Source of the DNA: Enterocloster alcoholdehydrogenati
GTDB lineage: Bacteria > Bacillota > Clostridia > Lachnospirales > Lachnospiraceae
Reading direction: 5' to 3'
DNA: 64,000 bases
Assembly (NCBI RefSeq): GCF_013282095.1
Contig: NZ_BLTJ01000013.1
Coordinates: forward strand, 1 to 64,000
Shown here in pieces: positions 8,405 through 16,637 of this stretch. The notes under the pieces are model-generated. The model saw only the letters and a list, made by a program, of their open reading frames with translations, searched no databases and had not been told where the DNA came from. Each line of letters opens with the position of its first letter. The first letter of the stretch is position 1. A program made the translations under genes and the position numbers.

Positions 8405-8480
8405 CCCACAACAGAAAAGAAAAAACCCTGTCAAGAGCTTGCCACCATTGGTGGTGCTTTGCACTCTTGATCGGGCTTTT
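8405..8480 (-). terminator. terminator of the XRE regulator gene
   Basis: On the minus strand CAAGAGTGC pairs with GCAAGCTCTTG (one bulge) around a CCACCATTGGTGG inner hairpin, ending AGGGTTTTTT. Positions are approximate within the stated range. Confidence 0.65.
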
Positions 8481-8513
8481 TGTTTGCTGTATCTTCTCGC
8501 AAGAGGAAAAAGA

Positions 8514-9134
8514 TTACTCGTCCTCATCATCAAAATGGTTATTCCTTAATACTTCCCGTAACAGTTCCATATCCTCTTTTGAGTTCGGATTTATCATTTT
8601 CACGACTTGATAAGGTGTCCTATATTTATGTCCCTCTATGCTTTCCCCAAACATATCCATACTGTATAAATCATCATAGCGGTCTAGTAATTTTTGAAAC
8701 TTCAAATGCTGGATAAATTCTTTGATTGGGTAAAGGTCGGACGCTTCAATGCTTTTCCCGTTGATATAGTCTGTAATGTATTCCCGTAACTTTTCCAATT
8801 CATATTCCAGCCATTCTTCCTCGCTGTCAAAGAAGTTATCATAGTGTCCGTGTTTCAGTTCTGCATTTAGACGTTCTTCTGTTCTTAAAAACTGACAGAC
8901 TTCTTTTTCAGACTGATTGACATACTTCCATTCTCCCGATAATAATTCATTCGGCGTTACGTCCAGCACTTCCATTATCTTTTCCAGCGTTTCATAAGCA
9001 GGATAGTTCAACCCTCTTTCAATCTTGGAAAGGCTCTGCATATTGATACCGATTTTGTCCGCAAGTTCCTGTTGTTTCATTCCCCTAAATTTTCTTATGG
9101 TCTGTATATTATTTCCTAAATGGCTTATTTTCAT
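8514..9134 (-). CDS. XRE-family regulator of the Tn916-type element
   Basis: The 206-residue protein has an N-terminal helix-turn-helix at residues 5-60 (MKQQELADKIGINMQSLSKIE). A long acidic, Leu/Tyr-rich C-terminal part follows with no match I recognise. The ATG at 9,134 is chosen over an upstream one because GGAGGG lies eight bases before it. It is divergent from the relaxase gene and probably represses its promoter at 9,218-9,246. Similar regulators sit beside mobT in other small mobilizable elements. Confidence 0.85.
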   Translation of the reverse strand: MKISHLGNNIQTIRKFRGMKQQELADKIGINMQSLSKIERGLNYPAYETLEKIMEVLDVTPNELLSGEWKYVNQSEKEVCQFLRTEERLNAELKHGHYDNFFDSEEEWLEYELEKLREYITDYINGKSIEASDLYPIKEFIQHLKFQKLLDRYDDLYSMDMFGESIEGHKYRTPYQVVKMINPNSKEDMELLREVLRNNHFDDEDE

Positions 9135-9217
9135 TGCACAACCCTCCATATCTCGTTATATCTTCACTGTTATAAGTCTATCATGCTTAATATGATTTGT
9201 AAAGACAAAAAAAGATA

Positions 9218-9276
9218 TTGACAAATAAGCATATAAGAATTACTATGCTATTGTGAGTGAATAAGCACAATAGCAT
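9218..9276 (+). promoter_or_regulatory. promoter and operator for the mobilization operon
   Basis: TTGACA (9,218-9,223) and TACTAT (9,241-9,246) are 17 bases apart. An 11-bp perfect inverted repeat, ATGCTATTGTG with CACAATAGCAT (9,245-9,276), begins inside the -10. It is a likely operator for the divergent XRE protein. Confidence 0.7.
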
Positions 9277-9397
9277 GAAATACAAAAACATTCAAAAAGA
9301 AATACCCATCTGATTAAACCCGTAGATATGAATATTGGTTGAAATGGAACTTGTTAGAAAAGGCAAAACAGGACTTGCTGACAAAGTATTTCTGACA

Positions 9398-9520
9398 CGG
9401 TGGCGGAAGCCTCTCAGGCTTACCGCCATGACACCTTGTGTCAAGGGGAAGAAATGCTTTGTCGGCTGGCGAGCCTGCGAGCCTTGACTGTGCCCCCGTT
9501 ATCTAACAGGGGGGCACTAT
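9398..9520 (+). other. oriT-like region with hairpins
   Basis: GTGCCCCC at 9,490 pairs with GGGGGCAC ending at 9,517, and the loop contains GTTATCTAAC then AG. The core CTAACAGGGGGG is like the nick region of ICEBs1 and Tn916-type oriT sequences (from memory). A second hairpin, TGGCGGAAGCC with GGCTTACCGCCA, lies at 9,400-9,433. It sits immediately upstream of the MobT-like relaxase, the expected position. Confidence 0.7.
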
Positions 9521-9660
9521 TTCACAAAAGACAAGTCAAAAACCATACAACCCCAAACCTGTGAGTAGTAATGAGAAGTTTTAAGAAGATAGTAATTTCA
9601 CATTCTTTTGAATAGTGGTTTACAGGTATTTCAAGGCTGTTGTGGGATTGGAGGAATACA

Positions 9661-10803
9661 ATGAACAATTTAGAATTTGCACTTGAAATGAAGAACAAAC
9701 GTCTTGCAAGCGGTCTTTCACAAGGAGAACTTGCAAGTCTTACCCATGTATCAAGATATAGTATCAACCGCTTTGAGAACGGAAAAGCCAACGCAAGTAA
9801 AGAAACACAGAACATTATCCTGCGTTGTCTGAATTACTATGTCTGTGATAAGCCTTTTTATCTGCTCGTTGATTATCTGTCTGTCCGTTTTCCAACGACT
9901 GACGCATTAGAAGTTATCCGAAAGGTGCTTGGCATGAAAGCGGACTATTTTATCCATTATGACTATGGGTATTATGGCTATAAGGAGCATTATGCCTACG
10001 GGGAAATCAAGGTCATGGCTTCTGATGATGAACACATGGGTGTATTTTTAGAATTAAAAGGGGCAGGCTCACGCAACATGGAATATGTCTTACAGGCACA
10101 GAACAGGGATTGGTATTCATTTTTAAACCGCTGTCTTGACTGTGGCGGTGTTATCCGACGTTTTGACTTGGCAATCAATGATATGTGCGGTCTGCTGGAT
10201 ATTCCCGTTTTGTCTGAAAAATACAAAAATGGCGGTGCGGATTGTCGCTGTAAAAACTATGAAAATGTACAAGGTGGAAAACTAAGCGGAAAAAACCGTA
10301 ATTTAGCAAGTACCCTTTATATCGGCTCAAAGGCAAGCACAAAATATTTCTGCCTGTATGAAAAACAAAAGGAACAGGCAACCAAAAAGAAACATACGGA
10401 TATTATCAACCGTTTTGAAATTCGTCTGCGTGATAAAAAGGCAGTACAGGCAGTTGAGGAATTGTTATTGACATATAACCCTCATGGGTTGGTGTTTTAC
10501 CTTATTACTGATTTTGTGCAATTTCCCGATTATCCGCTGTGGGAGATATTCATTTCCCATGACAGTTTACCTTTTGAAATGAACCCCGTACCTGTCAATA
10601 TGGAACGCACTCTGCAATGGCTGGAAAGACAGGTCATGCCGTCAATCGTGATGATAGAGGAAATCGACAGGCTGACAGGCTCAAACTACATGAAAATGAT
10701 TGATGAATGTACCCACCTTTCCGAAAAACAGGAAATGCTTGTAGAACAGATGTGTACGGATATAGCAGATGTAATCGAAAGTGAGGGGGTGTTTTATGAG
10801 TAA
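9661..10803 (+). CDS. MobT-like relaxase (Rep_trans family) with N-terminal HTH
   Basis: The 380-residue protein has an N-terminal XRE-type HTH (residues 8-55) and then a Rep_trans/MobT domain like that of Tn916 Orf20. Matching features include [64 protein letters not shown] and [12 protein letters not shown]. It should nick oriT at 9,490-9,517 and start rolling-circle replication or transfer. The ATG follows GGAGG by five bases. The stop overlaps the start of xis, so they are coupled. Transfer needs a helper coupling protein and secretion channel, absent here. Confidence 0.9.
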   Translation: MNNLEFALEMKNKRLASGLSQGELASLTHVSRYSINRFENGKANASKETQNIILRCLNYYVCDKPFYLLVDYLSVRFPTTDALEVIRKVLGMKADYFIHYDYGYYGYKEHYAYGEIKVMASDDEHMGVFLELKGAGSRNMEYVLQAQNRDWYSFLNRCLDCGGVIRRFDLAINDMCGLLDIPVLSEKYKNGGADCRCKNYENVQGGKLSGKNRNLASTLYIGSKASTKYFCLYEKQKEQATKKKHTDIINRFEIRLRDKKAVQAVEELLLTYNPHGLVFYLITDFVQFPDYPLWEIFISHDSLPFEMNPVPVNMERTLQWLERQVMPSIVMIEEIDRLTGSNYMKMIDECTHLSEKQEMLVEQMCTDIADVIESEGVFYE

Positions 10804-11002
10804 TGCACAGGATATTCCCGTATGGGAAAAATATACCCTTACCATTGAAGAAGCGTCAAAGTATTTCCGTATCGGAGAAAACAAGTTAAGACGCTTGGCA
10901 GAGGAAAACAAGGACGCTGGCTGGCTCATTATGAATGGCAACCGCATACAGATTAAACGCCGACAGTTTGAACAGGTTATTGACAAATTGGACGCAATCT
11001 AA
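10796..11002 (+). CDS. xis: excisionase, Tn916 Xis family
   Basis: The 68-residue protein closely resembles Tn916 Xis: [20 protein letters not shown], then RLAEEN and [20 protein letters not shown]. It is a winged-helix DNA-binding protein that directs Int toward excision. It overlaps the relaxase stop and is followed by int. The start at 10,796 follows GAGGGGG. Confidence 0.95.
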   Translation: MSNAQDIPVWEKYTLTIEEASKYFRIGENKLRRLAEENKDAGWLIMNGNRIQIKRRQFEQVIDKLDAI

Positions 11003-11009
11003 TGCAAAT

Positions 11010-11053
11010 GAGCCTTGTATGTGTTATGATGAACACAAGTCATATCAAGGCTC
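11010..11053 (+). other. hairpin between xis and int
   Basis: GAGCCTTG and CAAGGCTC form an eight-pair stem. The 3' arm (GTCATATCAAGGCTC) is the inverted copy of 4,396-4,410 at the left end. It may bind Xis or modulate int expression. Confidence 0.55.
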
Positions 11054-11080
11054 TTTCCAACAAGGAAAGGAGCAGACACC

Positions 11081-12274
11081 ATGAAAGAAAAAAGACGGGA
11101 TAGTAAAGGACGTATCCTGCATACTGGAGAGAGCCAACGAACAGACGGAAAATACTTATATAAATATGTAGACGCATTTGGAAACACAAAATATGTGTAT
11201 GCTTGGAGATTGACACCCACAGACCCGACACCAAAGAAAAAACGGGAAAAACCCTCACTTCGTGAACTGGAACAGCAGATAAGACGGGATATTGAGGACG
11301 GTATCGACAGCACAGGCAAGAAAATGACACTTTGCCAACTTTATGCCAAACAGAACGCACAGAGAGCAAATGTGAAGAAAAGTACACAGAAACAACGGGA
11401 ACAACTCATGCGGTTATTGAAAGAGGACAAGTTAGGTGCTAGGAGCATTGATACGATAAAACCCTCTGACGCTAAGGAATGGGCGTTACGCATGAAAGAT
11501 AAAGGCTTTTCCTATAACACCATTAACAACCATAAACGCTCGTTAAAAGCGTCATTCTATATCGCCATACAAGACGATTGTGTAAGGAAGAACCCTTTTG
11601 ATTTTAAGTTAAGTGAAGTCCTAGAAAATGATACCAAAGAGAAAGTCGCATTAACAGAGGAACAGGAACAAGCCTTACTCTCATTTATCAAGACAGACAA
11701 TGTGTATCACAAGCATTATGATGATGTGCTGATACTGTTAAAGACTGGACTTCGTATCTCGGAACTGTGCGGACTGACAGTAGCTGATATTGATTTCAAG
11801 AATGAAGTTGTAATTATCGACCACCAGTTACTAAAGAGCAAGGAACAGGGCTATTATATTGAAACGCCTAAGACGAAAAGCGGAATAAGACAAGTGCCAT
11901 TAAGTAGAGAAACAATACAGGCATTTCAACGGGTTATGAAGAAACGCCCAAAGGCAGAACCATTTGTGATAGACGGACAGAGCAATTTCTTATTTGTCAA
12001 TCATAAAGGCAAGCCCAAAGTTGCGATTGATTACAACGCCTTATTTGTCCGTATGGTAAAGAAATATAACAAGCACCACAAGGACAATCCCTTGCCACAT
12101 ATCACACCGCATACGCTACGCCATACATTCTGCACAAGACTGGCAAGCAAGAACATGAACCCAAAAGATTTACAGTATATCATGGGACATTCAAACATTA
12201 GTATCACAATGAACTGGTACGCTCATGCGTCCATAGATACCGCAAAATCAGAGGTTCAGCGTCTAATCGCATAG
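11081..12274 (+). CDS. int: tyrosine integrase, Tn916 Int family
   Basis: The 397-residue protein matches Tn916 Int along its length. It has an N-terminal arm-binding domain (KRRDSKGRILHTGESQ, YLYKYVDAFG), then a core-binding domain (KKMTLCQLYAKQNAQR, IKPSDAKEWALRM). The catalytic domain shows Arg in LLKTGLRISELCG, HTLRHTFCTR, MGHSNISIT and the nucleophile Tyr in NWYAHASID. It catalyses insertion and excision of the nested element, typically into AT-rich bent DNA. A good AAGGAG site precedes it. Confidence 0.97.
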   Translation: MKEKRRDSKGRILHTGESQRTDGKYLYKYVDAFGNTKYVYAWRLTPTDPTPKKKREKPSLRELEQQIRRDIEDGIDSTGKKMTLCQLYAKQNAQRANVKKSTQKQREQLMRLLKEDKLGARSIDTIKPSDAKEWALRMKDKGFSYNTINNHKRSLKASFYIAIQDDCVRKNPFDFKLSEVLENDTKEKVALTEEQEQALLSFIKTDNVYHKHYDDVLILLKTGLRISELCGLTVADIDFKNEVVIIDHQLLKSKEQGYYIETPKTKSGIRQVPLSRETIQAFQRVMKKRPKAEPFVIDGQSNFLFVNHKGKPKVAIDYNALFVRMVKKYNKHHKDNPLPHITPHTLRHTFCTRLASKNMNPKDLQYIMGHSNISITMNWYAHASIDTAKSEVQRLIA

Positions 12275-12275
12275 A

Positions 12276-12300
12276 AGTATTTACCACGATTTTAACCACG
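12276..12300. repeat. right-end integrase arm sites
   Basis: TTTACCACGATTTTAACCACG follows the int stop, and GTTTACCAC recurs near 12,341. They match the TTTACCACGA boxes at the left end and are probable binding sites for the Int N-terminal domain. Confidence 0.6.
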
Positions 12301-12359
12301 CTTGATAGCGAAAATATAAGAAGATAGACCTAGATATGTGAGGTTTACCACAAAAGCAA

Positions 12360-12402
12360 AATGCCCGTAGAGCCTATAAAATAAGGCTTTGCGGACATTT
12401 AA
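12360..12402 (+). terminator. terminator at the right end of the nested element
   Basis: The segment GCCCGTAGAGCC...GGCTTTGCGGAC forms an imperfect stem and is followed by ATTT. A similar hairpin closes Tn916-like elements after int. Confidence 0.5.
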
Positions 12403-12516
12403 GGAGATATAAAAAGATAGTCAAAAAGACATATATAATTTAAATCAAACGACATTTAAAGTAGGGACAAACAGAACTCTGTAACGAGGGCGAAGTAACT
12501 ACAGAAAGGAAAGACA

Positions 12517-12987
12517 ATGGATTTAAAAGAATTGAATTTAACAGATGAGCAACTTGCTTCCGTTGAAAAATATCTGCAATCTGAAACAGATAAGGTCAGA
12601 ACCAAATATGTACAAGAGTTGGCGAAATATAAGCCAGAAGAAAAGACAGAAGCAGAAATTAAATTGGATGAACGTATAAGGGCACTTGAGGAACGAGAAA
12701 AGGAACTCATTTCCAAAGAACGCTCTGCTGCTATCGCCAGCAAATTAAAAGAGAAAGGACTTCCAGAGGACTTTGCTTCATTTATTTCTGTTGGTGAGAA
12801 CATTGAGGAAGATATTGAAAAGGTAGGTACAGCCCTTGGCAAATACTTTCTCAACAGTAACTTTAAACCCGAACAACATGCTAATAACCAAGGAATCACA
12901 AAAGACCAGTTCAGAAAAATGTCCTACATGCAGAGATGCAAATTATATGAAGAAAATCCTGAACTATATAAAATCCTTAGTAGATAA
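12517..12987 (+). CDS. phage scaffolding-like protein (DUF4355 type)
   Basis: The 156-residue acidic protein is rich in Glu and Lys, with a predicted coiled coil at residues 35-80 (LDERIRALEEREKELISKER). A short C-terminal domain follows (FRKMSYMQRCKLYEENPELY), as in DUF4355 scaffolds. Such proteins guide capsid assembly and are lost or cleaved later. It lies two genes upstream of the capsid protein, which supports the role. The upstream phage genes usually expected (portal, terminase) are absent. Confidence 0.75.
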   Translation: MDLKELNLTDEQLASVEKYLQSETDKVRTKYVQELAKYKPEEKTEAEIKLDERIRALEEREKELISKERSAAIASKLKEKGLPEDFASFISVGENIEEDIEKVGTALGKYFLNSNFKPEQHANNQGITKDQFRKMSYMQRCKLYEENPELYKILSR

Positions 12988-13013
12988 AAGCAGATAATTA
13001 AAAGGGGAATCAA

Positions 13014-13295
13014 ATGGATGTATCACAAATTGAACATTTGATTACAGCACTTGGTTTTCCAATAGTATGTGTCATTGCTTTGTCCTTTTTCATATGGAAA
13101 ATATGGCAGAAAAATTGTGAGCAAAACGAAAATAGAGAGGAAAAATTGTATGCTGTAATCAGTGAAGCGCAGGAACAGAATAAGGAACTTAGCAAAACAA
13201 ATTCTGAATTCGTATCGGTGCTGAAATCTTACAAAGATGATTTAAAGGAAATAAAGGATGACGTAATTTATATTAAACAGGAATTAGAAAGGTAA
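13014..13295 (+). CDS. holin-like small membrane protein (BhlA/UviB type)
   Basis: The 93-residue protein has one N-terminal membrane segment (FPIVCVIALSFFIWKIW) followed by a charged helical tail. This is the arrangement of BhlA/UviB-like holins and related bacteriocin helpers. Its place between scaffold and capsid genes is unusual for lysis genes, and no endolysin accompanies it. A structural or membrane-anchoring role is possible. Confidence 0.6.
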   Translation: MDVSQIEHLITALGFPIVCVIALSFFIWKIWQKNCEQNENREEKLYAVISEAQEQNKELSKTNSEFVSVLKSYKDDLKEIKDDVIYIKQELER

Positions 13296-13306
13296 GGTAA
13301 AGAAAT

Positions 13307-14158
13307 ATGGCATTGGTAAATAAAAAGACAATGATTGTTCCAGATATTTATGCTTCTATCGTAACAGAAAAAGTAGAAGGACAGGTAAAAGTGGCACAAT
13401 TAGCAGATAATCTTGGTTCACTAATGGACAAGGAGGTTGGCGAAACAGTTACATTTCCAGTATGGAAACGTATTAATGACGCTGAAGATATTGAGCCAGG
13501 AACCGCAATGACAAGTGTGGACATGGAACAGAAATCCAGCACAGCAACGATTAAGATGATTGCTGCTCCTGGTATCAGAGTATACGATTATGATAATGTA
13601 GTTGCCCTTGGTAACGCAATTCAGGAAGGTGCTGCACAGCAAGGTACTTCTATTGCACGTAAATTAGATATTGATTTAATCAATGAAGCAAAAAAGACAG
13701 CATTTAAGAAACAACTTGCAGCCAAGAATATTATTACAGAAGATGAATTACTTGGTGCATTAGAAATGTATGGTGATGATCGTGATACGGCTGATTTTGC
13801 AGCAATTGTAGTACATAGCAAATTTGCAACTTCCTTCTATAAGATGGATGGATTTGTAAAAAGAGATTTAACGTATGTAGCAGACAACAATGCTTCAACT
13901 GTTGTAAACGGTGTCATTGGCTCCTATATGGGTATTCCAGTAGTGCTCTCTGATAGATTATACGATACTACCAATACAGAAGGATATGTTCTTATTGTAA
14001 AGAAACATTCTCTTGGATATATGCCAAAAGAAAATCCATTTGTAGAAACAAACAGGGATGCCTCTAAGAGATTAACCGAGGTATTCTGTTCTCAAATTTA
14101 CGCTGTAAAACTAATTGATGAAGCAGGAATTGTACTTTGTCAGAGCGTAGTAGGATAA
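13307..14158 (+). CDS. major capsid protein
   Basis: The 283-residue protein looks like an HK97-fold coat protein of the N4-gp56 type found in Firmicutes phages. It opens MALVNKKTMIVPDIYASIV, then TVTFPVWKRI, a long helix (AIQEGAAQQGTSIARKLDID), FAAIVVHSKFATSFYKM and a C-terminal ASKRLTEVFCSQIYAVKLID. It should form the shell of a small head together with the scaffold at 12,517. No head protease is present, which is normal for this capsid type. Two terminators follow the gene. Confidence 0.85.
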   Translation: MALVNKKTMIVPDIYASIVTEKVEGQVKVAQLADNLGSLMDKEVGETVTFPVWKRINDAEDIEPGTAMTSVDMEQKSSTATIKMIAAPGIRVYDYDNVVALGNAIQEGAAQQGTSIARKLDIDLINEAKKTAFKKQLAAKNIITEDELLGALEMYGDDRDTADFAAIVVHSKFATSFYKMDGFVKRDLTYVADNNASTVVNGVIGSYMGIPVVLSDRLYDTTNTEGYVLIVKKHSLGYMPKENPFVETNRDASKRLTEVFCSQIYAVKLIDEAGIVLCQSVVG

Positions 14159-14185
14159 AATTAAACAACATAAATAAACACAAAC

Positions 14186-14226
14186 TTAGATAAGAGTACG
14201 CATTCAGTGCGTATCTTGTTTTTTAT
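14186..14226 (+). terminator. first hairpin after the capsid gene
   Basis: AAGAGTACGCA and TGCGTATCTT pair with one bulge across TTCAG, followed by GTTTTTTATT. Confidence 0.75.
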
Positions 14227-14227
14227 T

Positions 14228-14272
14228 AAGGGGTGTCTGACATTATGTTGGATGCCCCTTTTTTTATTTTGA
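14228..14272 (+). terminator. second hairpin after the capsid gene
   Basis: AGGGGTGTC pairs with GATGCCCCT (two G-U) and is followed by seven T. Two terminators in tandem isolate the capsid block from the genes behind it. Confidence 0.85.
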
Positions 14273-14284
14273 AAGGGAGCATAG

Positions 14285-14743
14285 ATGGGATTATTTAGCG
14301 GATTATTTGGAAAGAAAAAACCAAGAATATATTCTGGAAAAAATCCTCCTAAAGGTTTTATTGATGCTGCAAAGTTCGGAAAAACAAAAGGAGGATTTGC
14401 TGGCGGCTATGGTGTGTGGACATTTGGAAATATTATAGATGCACATTCATCTCCAGAAGATATTGTAGAGGAATTTGGTTTAGATGAAGATAATTGTCCC
14501 TATGGAAATTGTTATGAACGGGCATATAGGGAATGCTGGCAAAACGCAGCATTAGAAGCAATTGGACTTGTTGCATTTGGAAATGCGATTGAACCAGATG
14601 AGTTGATTGATTTTGGCGAAGTACAGGAACTTGCTTATACATATGCTGTACAGTTAGCAGAAGCATATATTGCTGGGGATGTATGGATTCCCAGAGAAAT
14701 TATAGATTGGGCGTATTATGATGTGTCTGATCACAACAGATAA
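14285..14743 (+). CDS. unknown acidic protein of the element
   Basis: I do not recognise this 152-residue protein. It starts with a basic, Gly/Phe-rich segment (GLFSGLFGKKKPRIYSG) and becomes strongly acidic and helical. It contains two Cys near residue 78 (DNCPYGNCYERAYRECWQ) and a Trp-rich end. A GAAAGGGAG site precedes the ATG. It is cotranscribed with the small XRE gene that follows. Confidence 0.65.
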   Translation: MGLFSGLFGKKKPRIYSGKNPPKGFIDAAKFGKTKGGFAGGYGVWTFGNIIDAHSSPEDIVEEFGLDEDNCPYGNCYERAYRECWQNAALEAIGLVAFGNAIEPDELIDFGEVQELAYTYAVQLAEAYIAGDVWIPREIIDWAYYDVSDHNR

Positions 14744-14755
14744 GGGGTGGGAAGT

Positions 14756-15028
14756 ATGTTAAATGGGGAGCAACTGAAACGAGTAAGGGAATTACGTGGA
14801 ATTAGTCAATCCATGTTGGCAAATTATTTAGGTATTACCAACAGATATATTATTTACTGCGAGCAAGGAGTTTATGAACCAGCAGAAGATTTATATGAAA
14901 GATGGATTAATGCTCTTTACTGCAATGAAATTTATAATGCAAGCAAACGAAAAGTAAACAGTTCCGCTGACCTTAAAAAAAATAAAAAACTTCTGGAACA
15001 ACAGAAGAACGATAACAAGTGTAGGTAG
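14756..15028 (+). CDS. XRE-family regulator, small
   Basis: The 90-residue protein has one HTH of the Cro/CI kind (LKRVRELRGISQSMLANYL) in its first 55 residues and a Lys-rich tail. The ATG at 14,756 is preferred over a GTG nine bases earlier because GGGGTGGG lies at the right distance. It may be the early or late switch partner of the repressor at 18,351. Confidence 0.75.
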   Translation: MLNGEQLKRVRELRGISQSMLANYLGITNRYIIYCEQGVYEPAEDLYERWINALYCNEIYNASKRKVNSSADLKKNKKLLEQQKNDNKCR

Positions 15029-15080
15029 ACCTACCACTGTAAACAAAATGAAAAATGATGAGTAAAAGGAGACTAAAACA

Positions 15081-15170
15081 ATGAGAAAGATGAGAAGATA
15101 TGAAACAAGAATATACAGAATTATTACCAAAATGGGTAAACACAAACGATTTGGATTTAGTCCTCAGTGA
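15081..15170 (+). CDS. possible 29-codon leader ORF
   Basis: An ATG with an AAAAGGAG site reads MRKMRRYETRIYRIITK and stops inside the next gene in another frame. The downstream start at 15,100 has no good site of its own. Translational coupling through this leader is plausible but unproven. Confidence 0.35.
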   Translation: MRKMRRYETRIYRIITKMGKHKRFGFSPQ

Positions 15171-15924
15171 TGATATTGATAGTCTGACCAGTTGTGCTTT
15201 ATTAGAAAAAGAAAAAGGTTGGAATATTCGATACTTTTATGATTTTGGACATATGTATTTTAGCAAAGAATTACTGAAAACATATAAAAAATTAGGATTA
15301 AATAAGCAGTGTTACATTGATGTGGCAGTAAAAAAAGGATATGCCATAGATAATCATGTAAGCAATTTAAAACAAGATGATTTATGGAATCAAGACATGA
15401 TTAACATCAATACCTTTGGCAACTCCAGCAATCAATGTTATACCAACAAATATAGCGGAAGTACTTTATTAGAAGTGTGGAGTATATTGAATTATCCGCT
15501 TCCAGAAACAGAAGAAGGAAAAATGATTTTACTTGCAATTGACAGTTCCTTCTTGGGTTTTTATAGTAATAAATTTCATGATACTCAACATCATTATCTG
15601 GTAAATATCCTTGGATTTGAAGAACTTTATGAAGTAATTCAGCGTCATGAAAAAACAGATTTTGACTGCATCATAAATAAATATCATTTAAAACAGAAAA
15701 TAAGATTTGACAATAAAAGATTAAAAACAGAACTGGACTTGCCAACGATAGGGAAACTTCTTGGAATAGAAATTACCTTGCCGTCAGGCGAGTTCATTTG
15801 TTATAGAGATTTTGAAGTTAAAGAATGTAATGTACAGCAATATCAGGAAACGAAAGTATTTTCATTAGCATTTACATATAGAAACAAAATGAGATACAGC
15901 AAGGAGATAGAAAAAATAGCATGA
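15100..15924 (+). CDS. DHH-phosphoesterase-like protein
   Basis: The 274-residue protein shows an early LDLVLSDDIDSLTSC that resembles motif I of DHH phosphoesterases (D-x-D). KQCYIDVAVKKGYAIDNHVS could be the motif III region (DNH for DHH). A second domain from about residue 150 has no match I know. RecJ and nanoRNase relatives hydrolyse phosphodiesters with Mn2+. Phage-encoded members could act in nucleotide or cyclic-dinucleotide turnover. The assignment rests on motif-like similarity and is tentative. Confidence 0.45.
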   Translation: MKQEYTELLPKWVNTNDLDLVLSDDIDSLTSCALLEKEKGWNIRYFYDFGHMYFSKELLKTYKKLGLNKQCYIDVAVKKGYAIDNHVSNLKQDDLWNQDMININTFGNSSNQCYTNKYSGSTLLEVWSILNYPLPETEEGKMILLAIDSSFLGFYSNKFHDTQHHYLVNILGFEELYEVIQRHEKTDFDCIINKYHLKQKIRFDNKRLKTELDLPTIGKLLGIEITLPSGEFICYRDFEVKECNVQQYQETKVFSLAFTYRNKMRYSKEIEKIA

Positions 15925-16085
15925 GAAAAAATTGGATTGTATATAAAGCCAGCATTGCAAGGGAACTGCTCCGCAAAGGATATACCATTATTGATATTAA
16001 GCCAAATAGGGAACAGCCGCTCGCAAGCATATTTATTTTTAAAAATGAAACAGGATTAGAAGAAGAATTACAGAGGTTTATTTAG
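15921..16085 (+). CDS. DUF5659-like small protein
   Basis: The 54-residue frame (MRKNWIVYKASIARELLRKG ... IFIFKNETGLEEELQRF) overlaps the previous stop by four bases and has AAGGAG upstream. It has the short alpha-beta shape of DUF5659 proteins common in Firmicutes phages. Function unknown. Confidence 0.6.
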   Translation: MRKNWIVYKASIARELLRKGYTIIDIKPNREQPLASIFIFKNETGLEEELQRFI

Positions 16086-16086
16086 A

Positions 16087-16115
16087 AGGGATTGCTGAAA
16101 TGCATCCCTTTTATT
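16087..16115 (+). terminator. terminator
   Basis: AAGGGATTGC-TGAAAT-GCATCCCTT is a near-perfect stem followed by TTATTG. It ends the operon from 14,285. Confidence 0.75.
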
Positions 16116-16144
16116 GATTGAAATAAAAAGAAGGAGTTAGGAAG

Positions 16145-16297
16145 ATGAACGAATATTTATATGAGATTACAAAAGATTTACCAGATGATGAATGGTATGA
16201 GATTAGAAAGAGAAAAAAGAAAAGTCATTATAACGATTATGCAGAAGTGGAGGATGAATTATGGAACACACAAGAGTCATTAAACGTATTAGATTAG
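16145..16297 (+). CDS. small acidic/basic protein, unknown
   Basis: This 50-residue frame (MNEYLYEITKDLPDDEWYEI) has an AAGGAG site and overlaps the start of the next gene by 37 bases. It carries a KRKKK cluster. I do not recognise it. Confidence 0.45.
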   Translation: MNEYLYEITKDLPDDEWYEIRKRKKKSHYNDYAEVEDELWNTQESLNVLD

Positions 16298-16449
16298 CAA
16301 ATTATTTAAGTGAACATGGAATAGATTTTGAATACAGCAGGATTGATTATGATAATCCTAAATATAAGGTATTTGTCTATAAAAGAACTCAAGAATTAGA
16401 TGAACTGATTGAGGAATATTATTCTGAATTAAAGAAGATAAAAGAGTAA
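16261..16449 (+). CDS. DUF5659-like small protein
   Basis: The 62-residue protein (TRVIKRIRLANYLSEHGIDF ... YKVFVYKRTQELDELIEEYY) has the same shape as the product at 15,921. A GAGGATG site lies just upstream, inside the overlapping frame. Function unknown. Confidence 0.6.
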   Translation: MEHTRVIKRIRLANYLSEHGIDFEYSRIDYDNPKYKVFVYKRTQELDELIEEYYSELKKIKE

Positions 16450-16488
16450 AGCAACGCTGCCATCCCTCTTTAGAGGGTGCAAAAAATT

Positions 16489-16604
16489 ATCTATTACTTA
16501 TTTTTATCTATTACTTATTAAGTGACAGTTAGGCACAAAAAGTGTCCCATTCTGTCACCATGGTAGGTGTCAATTGGGCACAAAAAATGTCCTAACTGTC
16601 ACCA
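16489..16604 (+). promoter_or_regulatory. repeat cluster upstream of the replication-initiator gene (origin or operator)
   Basis: GTGACAGTTAGG (16,522-16,533) and CCTAACTGTCAC (16,591-16,602) are perfect inverted arms. Between them GGCACAAAAAGTGTCC and GGGCACAAAAAATGTCC repeat directly, each followed by CTGTCACCATG within a few bases. TATCTATTACTTATT also occurs twice just before. Such iteron-like clusters fit a replication origin or autorepression site for the gene that follows. Related ACAAAAAATGTC words occur at 3,709 and 3,823. Confidence 0.65.
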
Positions 16605-16637
16605 TGAAGAATTTACTTGTGTTAGGAGAAGAAGCGA

